DNA of 7,971 nucleotides from Calditrichaceae bacterium (lineage in GTDB: Bacteria > Calditrichota > Calditrichia > Calditrichales > Calditrichaceae). The position numbers and the translations under genes were made by a program. The notes beneath the pieces are model-generated. The model was not told the origin of the DNA and made no database searches. It worked only from the letters and a program-made list of their open reading frames with translations. The stretch spans positions 1-7,971 of the forward strand of contig JAUXGF010000119.1 in NCBI GenBank assembly GCA_030622395.1. The letters are read 5' to 3'. Each line of letters starts with the position of its first letter. Position 1 is the first letter of the stretch. Shown here in pieces: positions 1-6,306 of this stretch.

Positions 1-81
1 AAACAGACCGTAATCCAGCGCCATAATCAGGGCTTTCGAGCGTTTAAAAAGCCGGTTGAGGCGAATTGTTTTTCCCAGCAT
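1..81 (-). CDS. Class I (Schiff-base) aldolase, second copy, N-terminal fragment cut by window edge
   Basis: This is the first 27 codons of an aldolase whose remainder lies outside the window. The ATG is at 81-79, and the reading begins MLGKTIRLNRLFKRSKALIM. It matches the first 27 residues of the complete aldolase at 7065-7790 except at residue 15, where this copy has Ser and the other has Pro. That one change accounts for both mismatches in this stretch (bases 37 and 39). The opening G-K-x-I-R-L-x-R-L-F followed by M-A-L-D-Y-G is the usual start of the archaeal-type class I fructose-bisphosphate aldolase / LsrF / aminodideoxyheptulosonate synthase group. The stop codon of the kinase gene sits 4 nt upstream and overlaps the ribosome binding site (TAAGGT), so the two genes are probably translationally coupled. 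Whether this copy is intact cannot be judged here. Confidence 0.85.
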   Translation of the reverse strand, partial: MLGKTIRLNRLFKRSKALIMALDYGLF

Positions 82-262
82 ATTATTACCTTAATGTTTT
101 AATGGCGTTTTTTTTAAATATAATTTTGATTTTATCATCTTCGTTGAGCACTAAATGAGGATTACCATCCAGGCAAAGAACGGCGCCCGGTTTCATTCCC
201 CTCACTTGCAGGCAATCGTCTTCATTGAACAGAATTTGTGATATATGCAAGGGGTCTACCTG
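1..262. repeat. Left copy of long direct repeat (kinase 3' end + aldolase 5' end)
   Basis: Aligns without gaps to 7710-7971, with seven mismatches that I can count (left positions 37, 39, 85, 142, 182, 203, 254), or about 97% identity. Both repeats run to the window edges, so their true length is unknown. The right copy should continue into kinase 5' sequence and the left into aldolase 3' sequence. Confidence 0.95.
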
Positions 263-1093
263 CTTCATCATCTCTTCATTAATATTCACCTGAACAAGGG
301 GTATGGGGCTTATCGTTAAAGCCGCCCCATGATTTGTAAAAGGTCCCCAGCACAGTAAGCCGCTCACTGCTTTCCCCAAATAACGATTATCCAGCGGCCC
401 GGCGATAATTTGTCCAATCTTTTGTTCACTGCCTTTAATCACAGCTTTGCCATTTTTTAAGACTTCAGTCTGCGGCGTCCCGACTGGCTGCGATTGGACA
501 GGCTTCTTATGACCTTTGAGCCTTAGCGCAGCATCCAGATCAGTTATCTCGCCATTTAAAGTGCCTACGATGGTAGTGCTAAAGACGCAGTCATTAAATC
601 CCAGTCCAATTAACCTCTCCTGATGAAAAGCCAATACGCAGTTTAAATTTTTTTCTTTTAAATTTTCCAAATCAAGATTATCCAGGTCGGCAACCCTGTA
701 TCGAATTAAAGAACCAACATTTGTAGAACCTAAACCGATACCTAAAACAGGAATATTTTTCCCGATTTGATAAACTCCATAGGCTATATCTGCTAACGTG
801 CCATCACCCCCGATACCGATTAACAGGTCGGCGTTATTGAGTGTCATTTCCTGTGCTGCTGCAATAGTGTCTCTGCGGTCGAAATAGCGTTGTTCTCCTA
901 TTACTTTCTGGTTTTGTGACAACTGGGGCAAAAATTCACCACCCATGCTTCCGGAAGCAATTAATAAATGATATGAGGCCAATTTAGTCACCAGATCATT
1001 AAATGATTTTTTATTCGAATTTTCACCCTTCCCGGCAAAGGGATTGGTAATAATTCCGATAGTTTTAAACGGTTTAGATTTATTCATAGTCAT
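86..1093 (-). CDS. AcoX / ATP-NAD kinase-fold protein (COG3199-like), complete copy
   Basis: Predicted small-molecule or nucleotide kinase of the NAD kinase/diacylglycerol kinase superfamily, 335 aa from the ATG at 1093. Near the N-terminus is TIGIITNPFAGKG (residues 11-23), the N-P-x-A-G-x-G motif typical of AcoX-like proteins. IGIGGDGTLADI (residues 92-103) carries the GGDGT nucleotide-binding signature, followed by LGIGLGSTNVGS. A late AVLCLDGNP (about 304-312) resembles the conserved DG of this fold. Length fits the COG3199 group (about 340-370 aa), not the shorter true NAD kinases. The substrate is unknown; beside an aldolase, a sugar or keto-sugar is plausible but inferred. The reading frame stays open to a GTG at 1135, but that lies in an inverted repeat. 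ATGs at 1093 and 1087 are better placed for the family's N-terminus; no ribosome binding site clearly separates them. The gene ends 4 nt before the downstream aldolase ATG. Its C-terminal 58 codons recur at 7795-7971. Confidence 0.85.
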   Translation of the reverse strand: MTMNKSKPFKTIGIITNPFAGKGENSNKKSFNDLVTKLASYHLLIASGSMGGEFLPQLSQNQKVIGEQRYFDRRDTIAAAQEMTLNNADLLIGIGGDGTLADIAYGVYQIGKNIPVLGIGLGSTNVGSLIRYRVADLDNLDLENLKEKNLNCVLAFHQERLIGLGFNDCVFSTTIVGTLNGEITDLDAALRLKGHKKPVQSQPVGTPQTEVLKNGKAVIKGSEQKIGQIIAGPLDNRYLGKAVSGLLCWGPFTNHGAALTISPIPLVQVNINEEMMKQVDPLHISQILFNEDDCLQVRGMKPGAVLCLDGNPHLVLNEDDKIKIIFKKNAIKTLR

Positions 1094-1096
1094 TTC

Positions 1097-1586
1097 GTAA
1101 TAGTTCACCACCCTCTTATCAAAAAAAACAGCCACGAAGACACTAAGGCGCTAAGTTTATAAAATAATTCTTTTTATTCCGTTTTTAATAAGAGCAACAT
1201 TAAAGTTAATAAGAAATCCAAGCCGTTTTTTCGTTAAATTTAAATGACTCAGTATTTGTGCCTCCCATACTGGATTTGTTTCTTCTCTTGCTTTCAATTC
1301 GCAGATAACTAAACCCTCAACCAGAACATCCAACCTTAATCCTTCATCGAATTCAATCCCATCGTAAACTATTGGAAGATAAACTTGTCTTTGCTATTGC
1401 AATCCTCTCTTATATAGTTCATGACAGAAACATACTTCATAAATTTTCTCAAGTAAACCTGGGCCTAAGTTTTTATGTACTGTAAATGCTGAATCTACAA
1501 TATGTTTTGCAATTTTTTCTTCTTTCTTTGACAGTTTCTTATAGTTCATTCTTTGTGTCTTTGTGTCTTCGTGGCTGAACTATTAC
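1097..1586. mobile_element. Inverted-repeat-bounded element carrying a GxxExxY gene
   Basis: A 490-bp block between the polyferredoxin and kinase genes is bounded by inverted repeats. Arm 1 is cagccacgaagacac at 1129-1143, matching its exact complement at 1563-1577 (15 bp). Arm 2 is gtaatagttca at 1097-1107, matching its complement at 1576-1586 (11 bp). On the right the arms run together; on the left they are separated by 21 nt (1108-1128) including eight consecutive A. Inside the arms are degenerate 8-nt words: three at 1132-1155 (ccacgaag, acactaag, gcgctaag) and three at 1551-1574 on the opposite strand. It encodes no transposase, so movement would need help in trans, or it may be a passive repeat. 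I recall GxxExxY genes often lying among such cacgaag-type words. The mobile-element label is inference; the inverted repeats are directly visible. Confidence 0.5.
1157..1549 (-). pseudogene. GxxExxY protein (PD-(D/E)XK nuclease-like), interrupted by an amber codon
   Basis: Translation from the ATG at 1549 gives a 130-codon frame ending with TAA at 1159-1157, broken only by TAG at codon 52 (1396-1394). Before the stop is NLGPGLLEKIYEV, which holds the family's G-x-x-E-x-x-Y (G31, E34, Y37). After it come QRQVYLPIVYDG and RLDVLVEGLVICELKA, in which D74, E84 and K86 form a PD-(D/E)XK-like triad, then a C-terminal LGFLINFNVALIKNGIKRI. Both halves read in the same frame with no gap against the family pattern I recall, so this is a single-base nonsense lesion and not decay by indels. 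The amber codon falls where this family usually has a small or hydrophobic residue between RGL and the basic-QV stretch. The function of GxxExxY proteins is not established. Nonsense readthrough, a recent mutation and a sequencing error are all possible. Confidence 0.85.
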
Positions 1587-1606
1587 CTTTTTCTTATGCG
1601 CTTCAA

Positions 1607-2083
1607 TTATTTAGCCAAAGAAGTCAAAATTTCCGCCATACGCTTCAGGTTTTTTCTCTTTTTTATTACTGTCAATTGCTCATCTTCAATAATTTCCAAA
1701 GCTCCTGTGGGGCAGAAATTAACGCACTCCGGATTACCGCCGCAAAAATCGCATTTTACCGCAACGCCTTTTTCCATATTAAATCCCATGCCTCCCAACG
1801 GGCAAACCAACAGGCACATTTTACATCCCTGGCATTGATCGGCATTCACCTCCCAGGCACCAGTGCCGGTATTCTGTGAGATCGCTCCCAGCGGACAGGT
1901 CGGCTCGCACATGGGTTCTTCACACTGAGCGCAACTTAAGGGGATAAATACACCTTTCATATACTGCCGGAGCACGCTGATTCGTGAAAGAGACGGGGCA
2001 AAGATATTTTCATTATGAAATGAACAAGCCAGTTCACAAAGACCGCAGCCGGTGCATTTGTCGGGATCAGTAAGTAAATACAC
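1607..2083 (-). CDS. Four-cluster [4Fe-4S] ferredoxin-type electron transfer subunit (HycB/DmsB-like), AOR partner
   Basis: A 158-aa cytoplasmic iron-sulfur protein with 16 cysteines in four cluster motifs. They are C10-x2-C-x2-C-x3-C20, C51-x2-C-x4-C-x3-C63, C84-x2-C-x2-C-x3-C94 and C111-x2-C-x5-C-x3-C124. Paired motifs of this kind are typical of the polyferredoxin subunits (DmsB/HycB/NrfC class) that carry electrons to and from molybdenum or tungsten enzymes. There is no signal peptide or Tat motif, so a cytoplasmic complex is expected. Translation starts at GTG (2083-2081), 3 nt after the stop of the AOR gene. A strong GGAG at 2093-2090 precedes it by 6 nt and overlaps the AOR stop region. 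This arrangement argues for coupled synthesis and a physical AOR-ferredoxin complex, as known for multisubunit bacterial AORs. A lysine-rich tail (about residues 140-158) follows the last cluster. Confidence 0.93.
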   Translation of the reverse strand: MYLLTDPDKCTGCGLCELACSFHNENIFAPSLSRISVLRQYMKGVFIPLSCAQCEEPMCEPTCPLGAISQNTGTGAWEVNADQCQGCKMCLLVCPLGGMGFNMEKGVAVKCDFCGGNPECVNFCPTGALEIIEDEQLTVIKKRKNLKRMAEILTSLAK

Positions 2084-2086
2084 AAT

Positions 2087-4030
2087 TTACTCCAAATCCG
2101 GAATCAAATCGTCAAGTTCTAACGACTTCAATTTTTCAGCGGTTGGGATGCCATTTGAATCCCAGCCCCGTAACCGGTAATAACGATCCAGCATGGCTTC
2201 TTCATTAATCAGGTGGCCTTCTTTTGAGGCGGGAATTTTTTCGCCGGCCCCGGGAGCCTCGCGAGAAATATCATTTACGGGATCTTTTCTTATTTTAAGT
2301 CTTTCCGTCAGGAATCGTTTTGGAAGTAAATCATCTTTTCTGTTGAGACCCTCGCGGATATTATACATTCTTTCCAGATTCACAATCCGTTCGCCGGCTT
2401 CCAGTAATGACTCGCCACTGTGAGGTACGCCCAGGGCATTGTATCCATCGGCAATGTCTTCGGGATAAAGGGCGTAGGTTTCCACACAGGAAAATTTACA
2501 GATACCGGCTGAATCAGCGATGGCGGAGAACGCTTCGGTAAACTTTACCAGCTCAGGTTTACCCTCTTCCGAAGTCACCTCCATAAAATCCGGCATAAAC
2601 TCGGGAAATAACTTTTTAGCTACTTTAAAATGACCGGCAATATCAATCGTTGGCAATGCGTATAAATGATCTGCGCCGCGATTTGAAGTTCCGTGTCCCA
2701 ATCCGAAGGCCTTAGCTATACGCGGTTCCTGTCGGGGTAATTCCATACCTTTAACATGCAATGCAAAATGCTCAGCGCCTTTGCCAATCTTCTCCGCAGC
2801 CTTTTTTACACCTTTGCTCAACAATTCGCCGATCCCCTCTTCATTGGCCATTTTTTTGATCAGACCGATAATGCTGTCTGTATCGCCCCAGTCCAACGAA
2901 AGGTCCTCATCCTTAATTAAACCATGCTGGCGGCATTCCATAGCAAAGGCAATTATGCCACCCGTGGAGATGGTATCCATTCCGAATTGATTGCAGAGCA
3001 GATTAGCAAAAATAATCGCTTCCATGTCGTTGTTCCAAAGCATGGGACCGAACGCGTCAATGGTTTCGTATTCCGGTCCTTCGACCTCGCATTTGAATTT
3101 ACCCTGCTCAATTCTGGATATTCTGGAGCATTTTATGGGGCAGGCATAGCAGGCTTTTTTGGCAACGACATATTTTTCAACGGCATTAGCGTTAACTTGG
3201 TCGCCAAAAGGCACCTGCGCCAATTGATGATTACGCGCTGGTAAATCGCCGATCATATTTTTGGGATCAATTACCGCCGGCGTGCCCCAGCGTTTGAAAT
3301 TACGGGCATAGGGATTTTCATTCACTTTCCTGATTACTTGCTTTACGAGCGCACGGAATTCATCCGGATAAACAGGTTTCTTTATGCGCTCCACTACAAT
3401 CGCCTTTAGCTTTTTGGAACCCATTACCGCTCCAAGGCCGCAGCGGGCCGCCGCGCGATTGAGATCGTTTATAATGCTGGCGATCGGAATCCTGTTTTCC
3501 CCTGCGGGTCCGATACTTGCCACTCGGGATTTCGGGTGTCGCTCCTGGAGAATTTCTTCGGTTTCATGGGTAATTTTTCCCCATAAATGGTCGGCGTCGC
3601 AAATCTCAATTTCATTTTCCGTTATAAGAAGGTACTTTGGCGAGGCGGCAATACCGGTAATGATTAAGGCGTCGAATCCGGCATGACGCAAAGCGGGACC
3701 AAAGAACCCACCCGAATTGGCATAGCCGTAAGAACCCGTTAGCGGAGATTTACTGGTAACGTGATAACGCGATGCAGTCGGCCAGGGCGTACCGGTAAGA
3801 AGGCCCGTAGAAAAAATAAGCGGATTTTCGGGATCAAACGGTTGGGTGGCCGGTCCGCTCATATCATAAAGCAGTTTGGCTGCATAGCCTCTGCTGCCGA
3901 TAAATTTATTATAAACCTTTAAATCGGTTTGTTCGATTCGAACGTTATTCTCAGAAAGATCTACATAAGCTGTCAGACCCGCCCTCAAAGGTTTCGCATG
4001 CCATTGAGCGTTTTTTAAATTTCTATTCAT
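2087..4030 (-). CDS. Aldehyde:ferredoxin oxidoreductase family tungsten/molybdenum enzyme
   Basis: A 647-aa catalytic subunit that in characterised relatives oxidises an aldehyde to the acid (or the reverse) at a bis-pyranopterin tungsten centre, reducing ferredoxin. The N-terminal domain has STGLLTGTPWPTASRY and SKSPLTGSYGYANSGGFFG (about residues 74-111), the pterin-binding stretch, then GPAGENRIPIAS (174-185). The [4Fe-4S] ligands are C294, C297 and C301 in ACYACPIKC, with the distal C511 in AGICKFSC. EGPEYET (317-323), TSNRGADHL (448-456) and NIREGLNR (557-564) are family landmarks. Length is slightly above the usual 600-630 aa because of a charged segment around 580-615. The ATG at 4030 has only a distant AAAGGG, 13 nt upstream, and lies 1 nt after the stop of a 24-codon ORF, so reinitiation is possible. 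The substrate cannot be read from sequence; this is not obviously the archaeal AOR, FOR or GOR paralogue. Confidence 0.95.
   Translation of the reverse strand: MNRNLKNAQWHAKPLRAGLTAYVDLSENNVRIEQTDLKVYNKFIGSRGYAAKLLYDMSGPATQPFDPENPLIFSTGLLTGTPWPTASRYHVTSKSPLTGSYGYANSGGFFGPALRHAGFDALIITGIAASPKYLLITENEIEICDADHLWGKITHETEEILQERHPKSRVASIGPAGENRIPIASIINDLNRAAARCGLGAVMGSKKLKAIVVERIKKPVYPDEFRALVKQVIRKVNENPYARNFKRWGTPAVIDPKNMIGDLPARNHQLAQVPFGDQVNANAVEKYVVAKKACYACPIKCSRISRIEQGKFKCEVEGPEYETIDAFGPMLWNNDMEAIIFANLLCNQFGMDTISTGGIIAFAMECRQHGLIKDEDLSLDWGDTDSIIGLIKKMANEEGIGELLSKGVKKAAEKIGKGAEHFALHVKGMELPRQEPRIAKAFGLGHGTSNRGADHLYALPTIDIAGHFKVAKKLFPEFMPDFMEVTSEEGKPELVKFTEAFSAIADSAGICKFSCVETYALYPEDIADGYNALGVPHSGESLLEAGERIVNLERMYNIREGLNRKDDLLPKRFLTERLKIRKDPVNDISREAPGAGEKIPASKEGHLINEEAMLDRYYRLRGWDSNGIPTAEKLKSLELDDLIPDLE
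2090..2093 (-). promoter_or_regulatory. Ribosome binding site fixing the GTG start of the polyferredoxin
   Basis: GGAG lies directly before the AOR stop codon TAA (2089-2087) and 6 nt before GTG at 2083. It is the clearest Shine-Dalgarno in the window after the small-ORF one, and supports GTG as the genuine start with translation coupled to AOR. Confidence 0.7.
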
Positions 4031-4031
4031 C

Positions 4032-4106
4032 TTAAATAATCAGACCCTTTATTCTTTCCGGTTCGCTTTTGATGCGCTCAAGTTGATATTTATCAACTTC
4101 CTGCAT
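4032..4106 (-). CDS. Candidate 24-codon small ORF or leader peptide between hydrolase and AOR genes
   Basis: ATG at 4106-4104 opens a frame reading MQEVDKYQLERIKSEPERIK then GLII, ending in TAA at 4034-4032, one base before the AOR ATG. A good Shine-Dalgarno GAGGT (4115-4111) sits 4 nt upstream of the ATG and overlaps the TGA stop of the hydrolase gene. The AOR gene has only a weak ribosome site of its own, so ribosomes finishing this ORF could reinitiate at AOR (TAAGATG). The peptide is charged and probably helical, with no recognisable domain. It is not in frame with AOR (offset of one base), so it could also be the remnant of a longer AOR N-terminus lost by a frameshift. Its reality is inferred from the start signals and close packing only. 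Confidence 0.45.
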   Translation of the reverse strand: MQEVDKYQLERIKSEPERIKGLII

Positions 4107-4110
4107 GTGA

Positions 4111-4115
4111 ACCTC
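4111..4115 (-). promoter_or_regulatory. Ribosome binding site of the 24-codon ORF, overlapping the hydrolase stop
   Basis: GAGGT reads across the TGA stop (4116-4114) of the upstream hydrolase gene and stands 4 nt before ATG 4106. This placement is the main reason for taking the small ORF seriously. Confidence 0.55.
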
Positions 4116-5127
4116 AAAAGACCTCTAAAGTTTGGAAAACATCTGAGATCTCAATAACCTTATTTGCTAATTTATGAACGTTCAAATTATTTATTTTTTC
4201 TGCCTCCTGTAACAAATTAGCGTTAATAGAATTAATCCCGCGAAAAGCGCCGCCCAAAGCACCAGCCAAAGCGGCAATAGTGTCGGTATCACCTCCAATA
4301 TTGGCTCCCGCCCTGATTAACTCCATCGTCTCGCCATTTCCTGCATAAAAGAGAGCAATTACGACCGGAACAACTTCGTTCGCGTCCATTCCGCAGCCAA
4401 TATAATCGAATAGAATTTGACCTGCTTGTTTTAAAGTTTTTGTTTTTTTGACCAGATCCAGCGCCAATTCTATCCTTTTTTCAACTGAAGCGGCAACTGC
4501 GGGTCTGCCATGTTTGGAACCATCACGTGCTCCGCGTATGGCCGCTGAGATAACCGAGTCGATTGTTGCACGATTACTCAAAGCTTCGGAAACAGCACAG
4601 GCAATAGCCGCAGCCGCCGAGATGGCCACATCTGTTCCATGCGTTGGTAGGGATGATTTTATGGCGTCGGGCAGGGTGCCCTTAAAATCACCGGGATGAA
4701 TCAGACCGATAGGAACGACACGCATAGCGCTGCCACAGGTGACGCCAAAGGAACCGGTCTCATGAGGATCATCCCCTTCTTCTATTCTTTTTAAGGCCCG
4801 TGCTGTGCTGGGACCCAGATAGCTTTTATTAAAGGCATCCTTTTCCTTAGCCCATTTTTGAATGGCCCTGGCACTATTCTTAACTGTGATTTTTTTATCC
4901 CGGTGATATTGTTCTATTAAATAGATACTCTGCTCGCTGTCGTCGGTAATTTGGCCGCGTTTCAGGTCGGGATGAATATGATCTTTTGCCGGTTCACAGA
5001 ATGAATCGATATAACCAAACTGCTCTTTAATTTGTAGGGGAGTTAAAAACTCCGAGGGCATACCCATAATATCCCCGATGATTAACCCGGCCAGACTTCC
5101 GTATATCTTATCAAATAATTTTTCCAT
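4114..5127 (-). CDS. ADP-ribosylglycohydrolase (ARH/DraG) family protein
   Basis: A 337-aa all-helical dinuclear-metal hydrolase. Known members remove ADP-ribose from proteins (DraG on dinitrogenase reductase, ARH1/ARH3) or cleave related glycosidic bonds. The N-terminus has GSLAGLIIGDIMGMPSEF (10-27), the family's G-x-x-x-G-D-x-x-G opening. The first metal motif is QITDDSEQ (T61, D62, D63). GSAMRVVPIGLI (132-143) and PTHGTDVAISAAAAIACA (161-178) follow, and the C-terminal metal motif is IGGDTDTIAALAGALGGAF (277-295) with D280 and D282, so the catalytic ligands look intact. The frame is open to an ATG at 5151 overlapping the dehydrogenase gene, but ATG 5127 has AAAGGG a few bases upstream and sits 10 nt after the dehydrogenase stop, so I chose it. 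No nitrogenase gene or ADP-ribosyltransferase is in view, so a metabolic glycoside-hydrolysing role is as likely as regulation of a modified enzyme. Confidence 0.92.
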   Translation of the reverse strand: MEKLFDKIYGSLAGLIIGDIMGMPSEFLTPLQIKEQFGYIDSFCEPAKDHIHPDLKRGQITDDSEQSIYLIEQYHRDKKITVKNSARAIQKWAKEKDAFNKSYLGPSTARALKRIEEGDDPHETGSFGVTCGSAMRVVPIGLIHPGDFKGTLPDAIKSSLPTHGTDVAISAAAAIACAVSEALSNRATIDSVISAAIRGARDGSKHGRPAVAASVEKRIELALDLVKKTKTLKQAGQILFDYIGCGMDANEVVPVVIALFYAGNGETMELIRAGANIGGDTDTIAALAGALGGAFRGINSINANLLQEAEKINNLNVHKLANKVIEISDVFQTLEVF

Positions 5128-5137
5128 GTTTCCCTTT

Positions 5138-6154
5138 TTAGAAATTAACAATCCACTTAAGTCCTTCTTGATTTGCCGATTTGGTAAAGGCTGTTTCTAT
5201 TTCTTCAATCATAACATTGTGAGTGATAAATAAATCGGGCTTAATAGTTTTATTAGTTAATAATTCCAATGCCAGGCGAAACTGCCGCGGCATAAACCCG
5301 AAACTGCCGTCCAAAACCACCTGTTGATAGTGAATCTGATTCAGATCAACAGCTAACTTGCTGTCTTTGGGCAATCCGCCGAAGATATTTATGTATCCGC
5401 CTTTGCGTACCACCTCTAATGCTGTCTCCCCTAATTCCGGAAATCCAACTGCAACAAAGACCTTGTCAAAACCGATACCGGCGCGTTTTTCCCTTATATA
5501 CTTTGAAATATCTTCTTTCCGTACATCAAGGGTTTTATCGGCAATCGAATTCGCTATTTTTAAGCGTTCATCGTTCATGCCGCTTACAACCACGTTACCT
5601 CCGTAAATTTTAACTAAATGCGCCAGCATTAACCCGATTGGACCGTCGCCAATTACCAGCGCTTGATCGCCCACTTTTATGCTGCTTCTTTCCAGACCGT
5701 TAATGCAGCAGGCTAAAGGCTCGGTTAAAGACGCTTGCGAAAAAGAGAGTTCCGCTGGAAATTCGAACATTCCCCTTTCTACAATTTTATTCGGCACGCG
5801 GATGTATTCGGAAAAACCGCCGGGGTCGATTGAATTGGCAAATAAATTCTGGCACATATTAAATTCTTCCCGCCGGCAGTAATAACAGTTTCCGCAGGGT
5901 ACATAAGGTGCTACGGCCACTCTTTGCCCGGCCCGGAAGAATTCGCTTCCCGATTCAACAATTTCACCGCTCACTTCATGTCCCAAAACCACCGGCGGTT
6001 TGATTAAAGGATGCCCGCGCAGATACGTTTTGATATCGGTTGTGCATATACCGCAGGCTTTTACTCGCACTAAAACTTCACCATCCTGAATTACCGGGAT
6101 TTCCTGCTCGGCCAGGCGAATTTGTTTTTCTTTCTCATATAAAATTACTTTCAT
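5138..6154 (-). CDS. Zinc-dependent medium-chain alcohol/polyol dehydrogenase (threonine/sorbitol dehydrogenase-like)
   Basis: A 338-aa NAD(P)-dependent dehydrogenase, a normal length for the family. Catalytic zinc ligands are visible as C37 in ACGICTTD, H59-E60 in VLGHEVSGEIVESG, and E145 in TEPLACC. The structural zinc lobe is C87-x2-C-x2-C-x7-C101. The Rossmann fold starts at VIGDGPIGLMLAHL (167-180). At the end of the second Rossmann strand, where NAD-specific relatives carry Asp, the sequence is VVVSGMNDERLKIA with Gly192, which hints at NADP preference (inference). The overall pattern suits secondary alcohols of polyols or sugars, but the substrate is not determinable. It begins the tightest part of the cluster: its TAA is 10 nt before the hydrolase ATG. 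The ribosome site is weak (GGAAAGAG about 12 nt upstream). The 139-nt gap upstream could hold a promoter, but I see no convincing -35/-10 pair. Confidence 0.93.
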   Translation of the reverse strand: MKVILYEKEKQIRLAEQEIPVIQDGEVLVRVKACGICTTDIKTYLRGHPLIKPPVVLGHEVSGEIVESGSEFFRAGQRVAVAPYVPCGNCYYCRREEFNMCQNLFANSIDPGGFSEYIRVPNKIVERGMFEFPAELSFSQASLTEPLACCINGLERSSIKVGDQALVIGDGPIGLMLAHLVKIYGGNVVVSGMNDERLKIANSIADKTLDVRKEDISKYIREKRAGIGFDKVFVAVGFPELGETALEVVRKGGYINIFGGLPKDSKLAVDLNQIHYQQVVLDGSFGFMPRQFRLALELLTNKTIKPDLFITHNVMIEEIETAFTKSANQEGLKWIVNF

Positions 6155-6203
6155 AGTCTTATGCTACTCTTTCCGTTAAACCCTTAGGGGGCTTCTATGA
6201 CTA

Positions 6204-6221
6204 ATCCCGATGCATTGGGAT
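6204..6221. repeat. 18-bp near-perfect palindrome upstream of the dehydrogenase gene
   Basis: atcccgatgcattgggat pairs with itself at all positions except one G/T mismatch on each side of the atgcat core, which would be a G-U wobble in RNA. It lies 50 nt upstream of the dehydrogenase ATG. It could be a transcription-factor operator or part of a dispersed intergenic repeat; the sequence does not decide. Confidence 0.4.
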
Positions 6222-6230
6222 CGATATTTA

Positions 6231-6306
6231 AAGTAGAAAGTAAGAAGGTGGAAGTAGGAATTTCCAATTTTCTTACTTCTTACTTTCTACTTCCTACTTC
6301 TTACTT
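6231..6306. repeat. Inverted heptamer arrays with 17-bp stem at the 3' end of the membrane protein gene
   Basis: On the plus strand four 7-nt words run from 6231 to 6258 (aagtaga, aagtaag, aaggtgg, aagtagg). On the minus strand five run from 6306 to 6272 (aagtaag, aagtagg, aagtaga, aagtaag, aagtaag). The two arrays are inverted, and 6231-6247 pairs perfectly with 6276-6292 (17 bp, 28-nt loop). The minus-strand array overlaps the last codons and TAG stop (6296-6294) of the membrane protein gene, so its final residues are encoded by the repeat. No T-run follows the stem in the direction of transcription, so it is not a standard intrinsic terminator, but it could still protect a 3' end. Confidence 0.7.

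Noticed and set aside
1094..1135. Upstream extension of the kinase to a GTG at 1135
   Set aside because: The extra 14 residues are encoded by inverted-repeat and A-run sequence, do not look like the family N-terminus, and the GTG lies inside the repeat arm.
1121..1155. Possible intrinsic terminator after the GxxExxY gene (T8 on the minus strand)
   Set aside because: The preceding sequence forms only a very short GCC/GGC stem; the T-run alone is not enough.
1553..1879. Plus-strand open frames overlapping the polyferredoxin gene, and similar ones across the AOR, hydrolase, dehydrogenase and aldolase genes
   Set aside because: They are antisense to genes with clear family motifs, have no recognisable domains, and read as shadow frames.
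4082..4097. Palindrome gttgatatttatcaac (7-bp arms) upstream of AOR
   Set aside because: It is short, AT-rich and inside the candidate small ORF; chance is a sufficient explanation without conservation data.
5128..5151. Upstream ATG at 5151 for the ADP-ribosylglycohydrolase
   Set aside because: It overlaps the dehydrogenase 3' end. ATG 5127 has AAAGGG at suitable spacing and starts right at the conserved family N-terminus.
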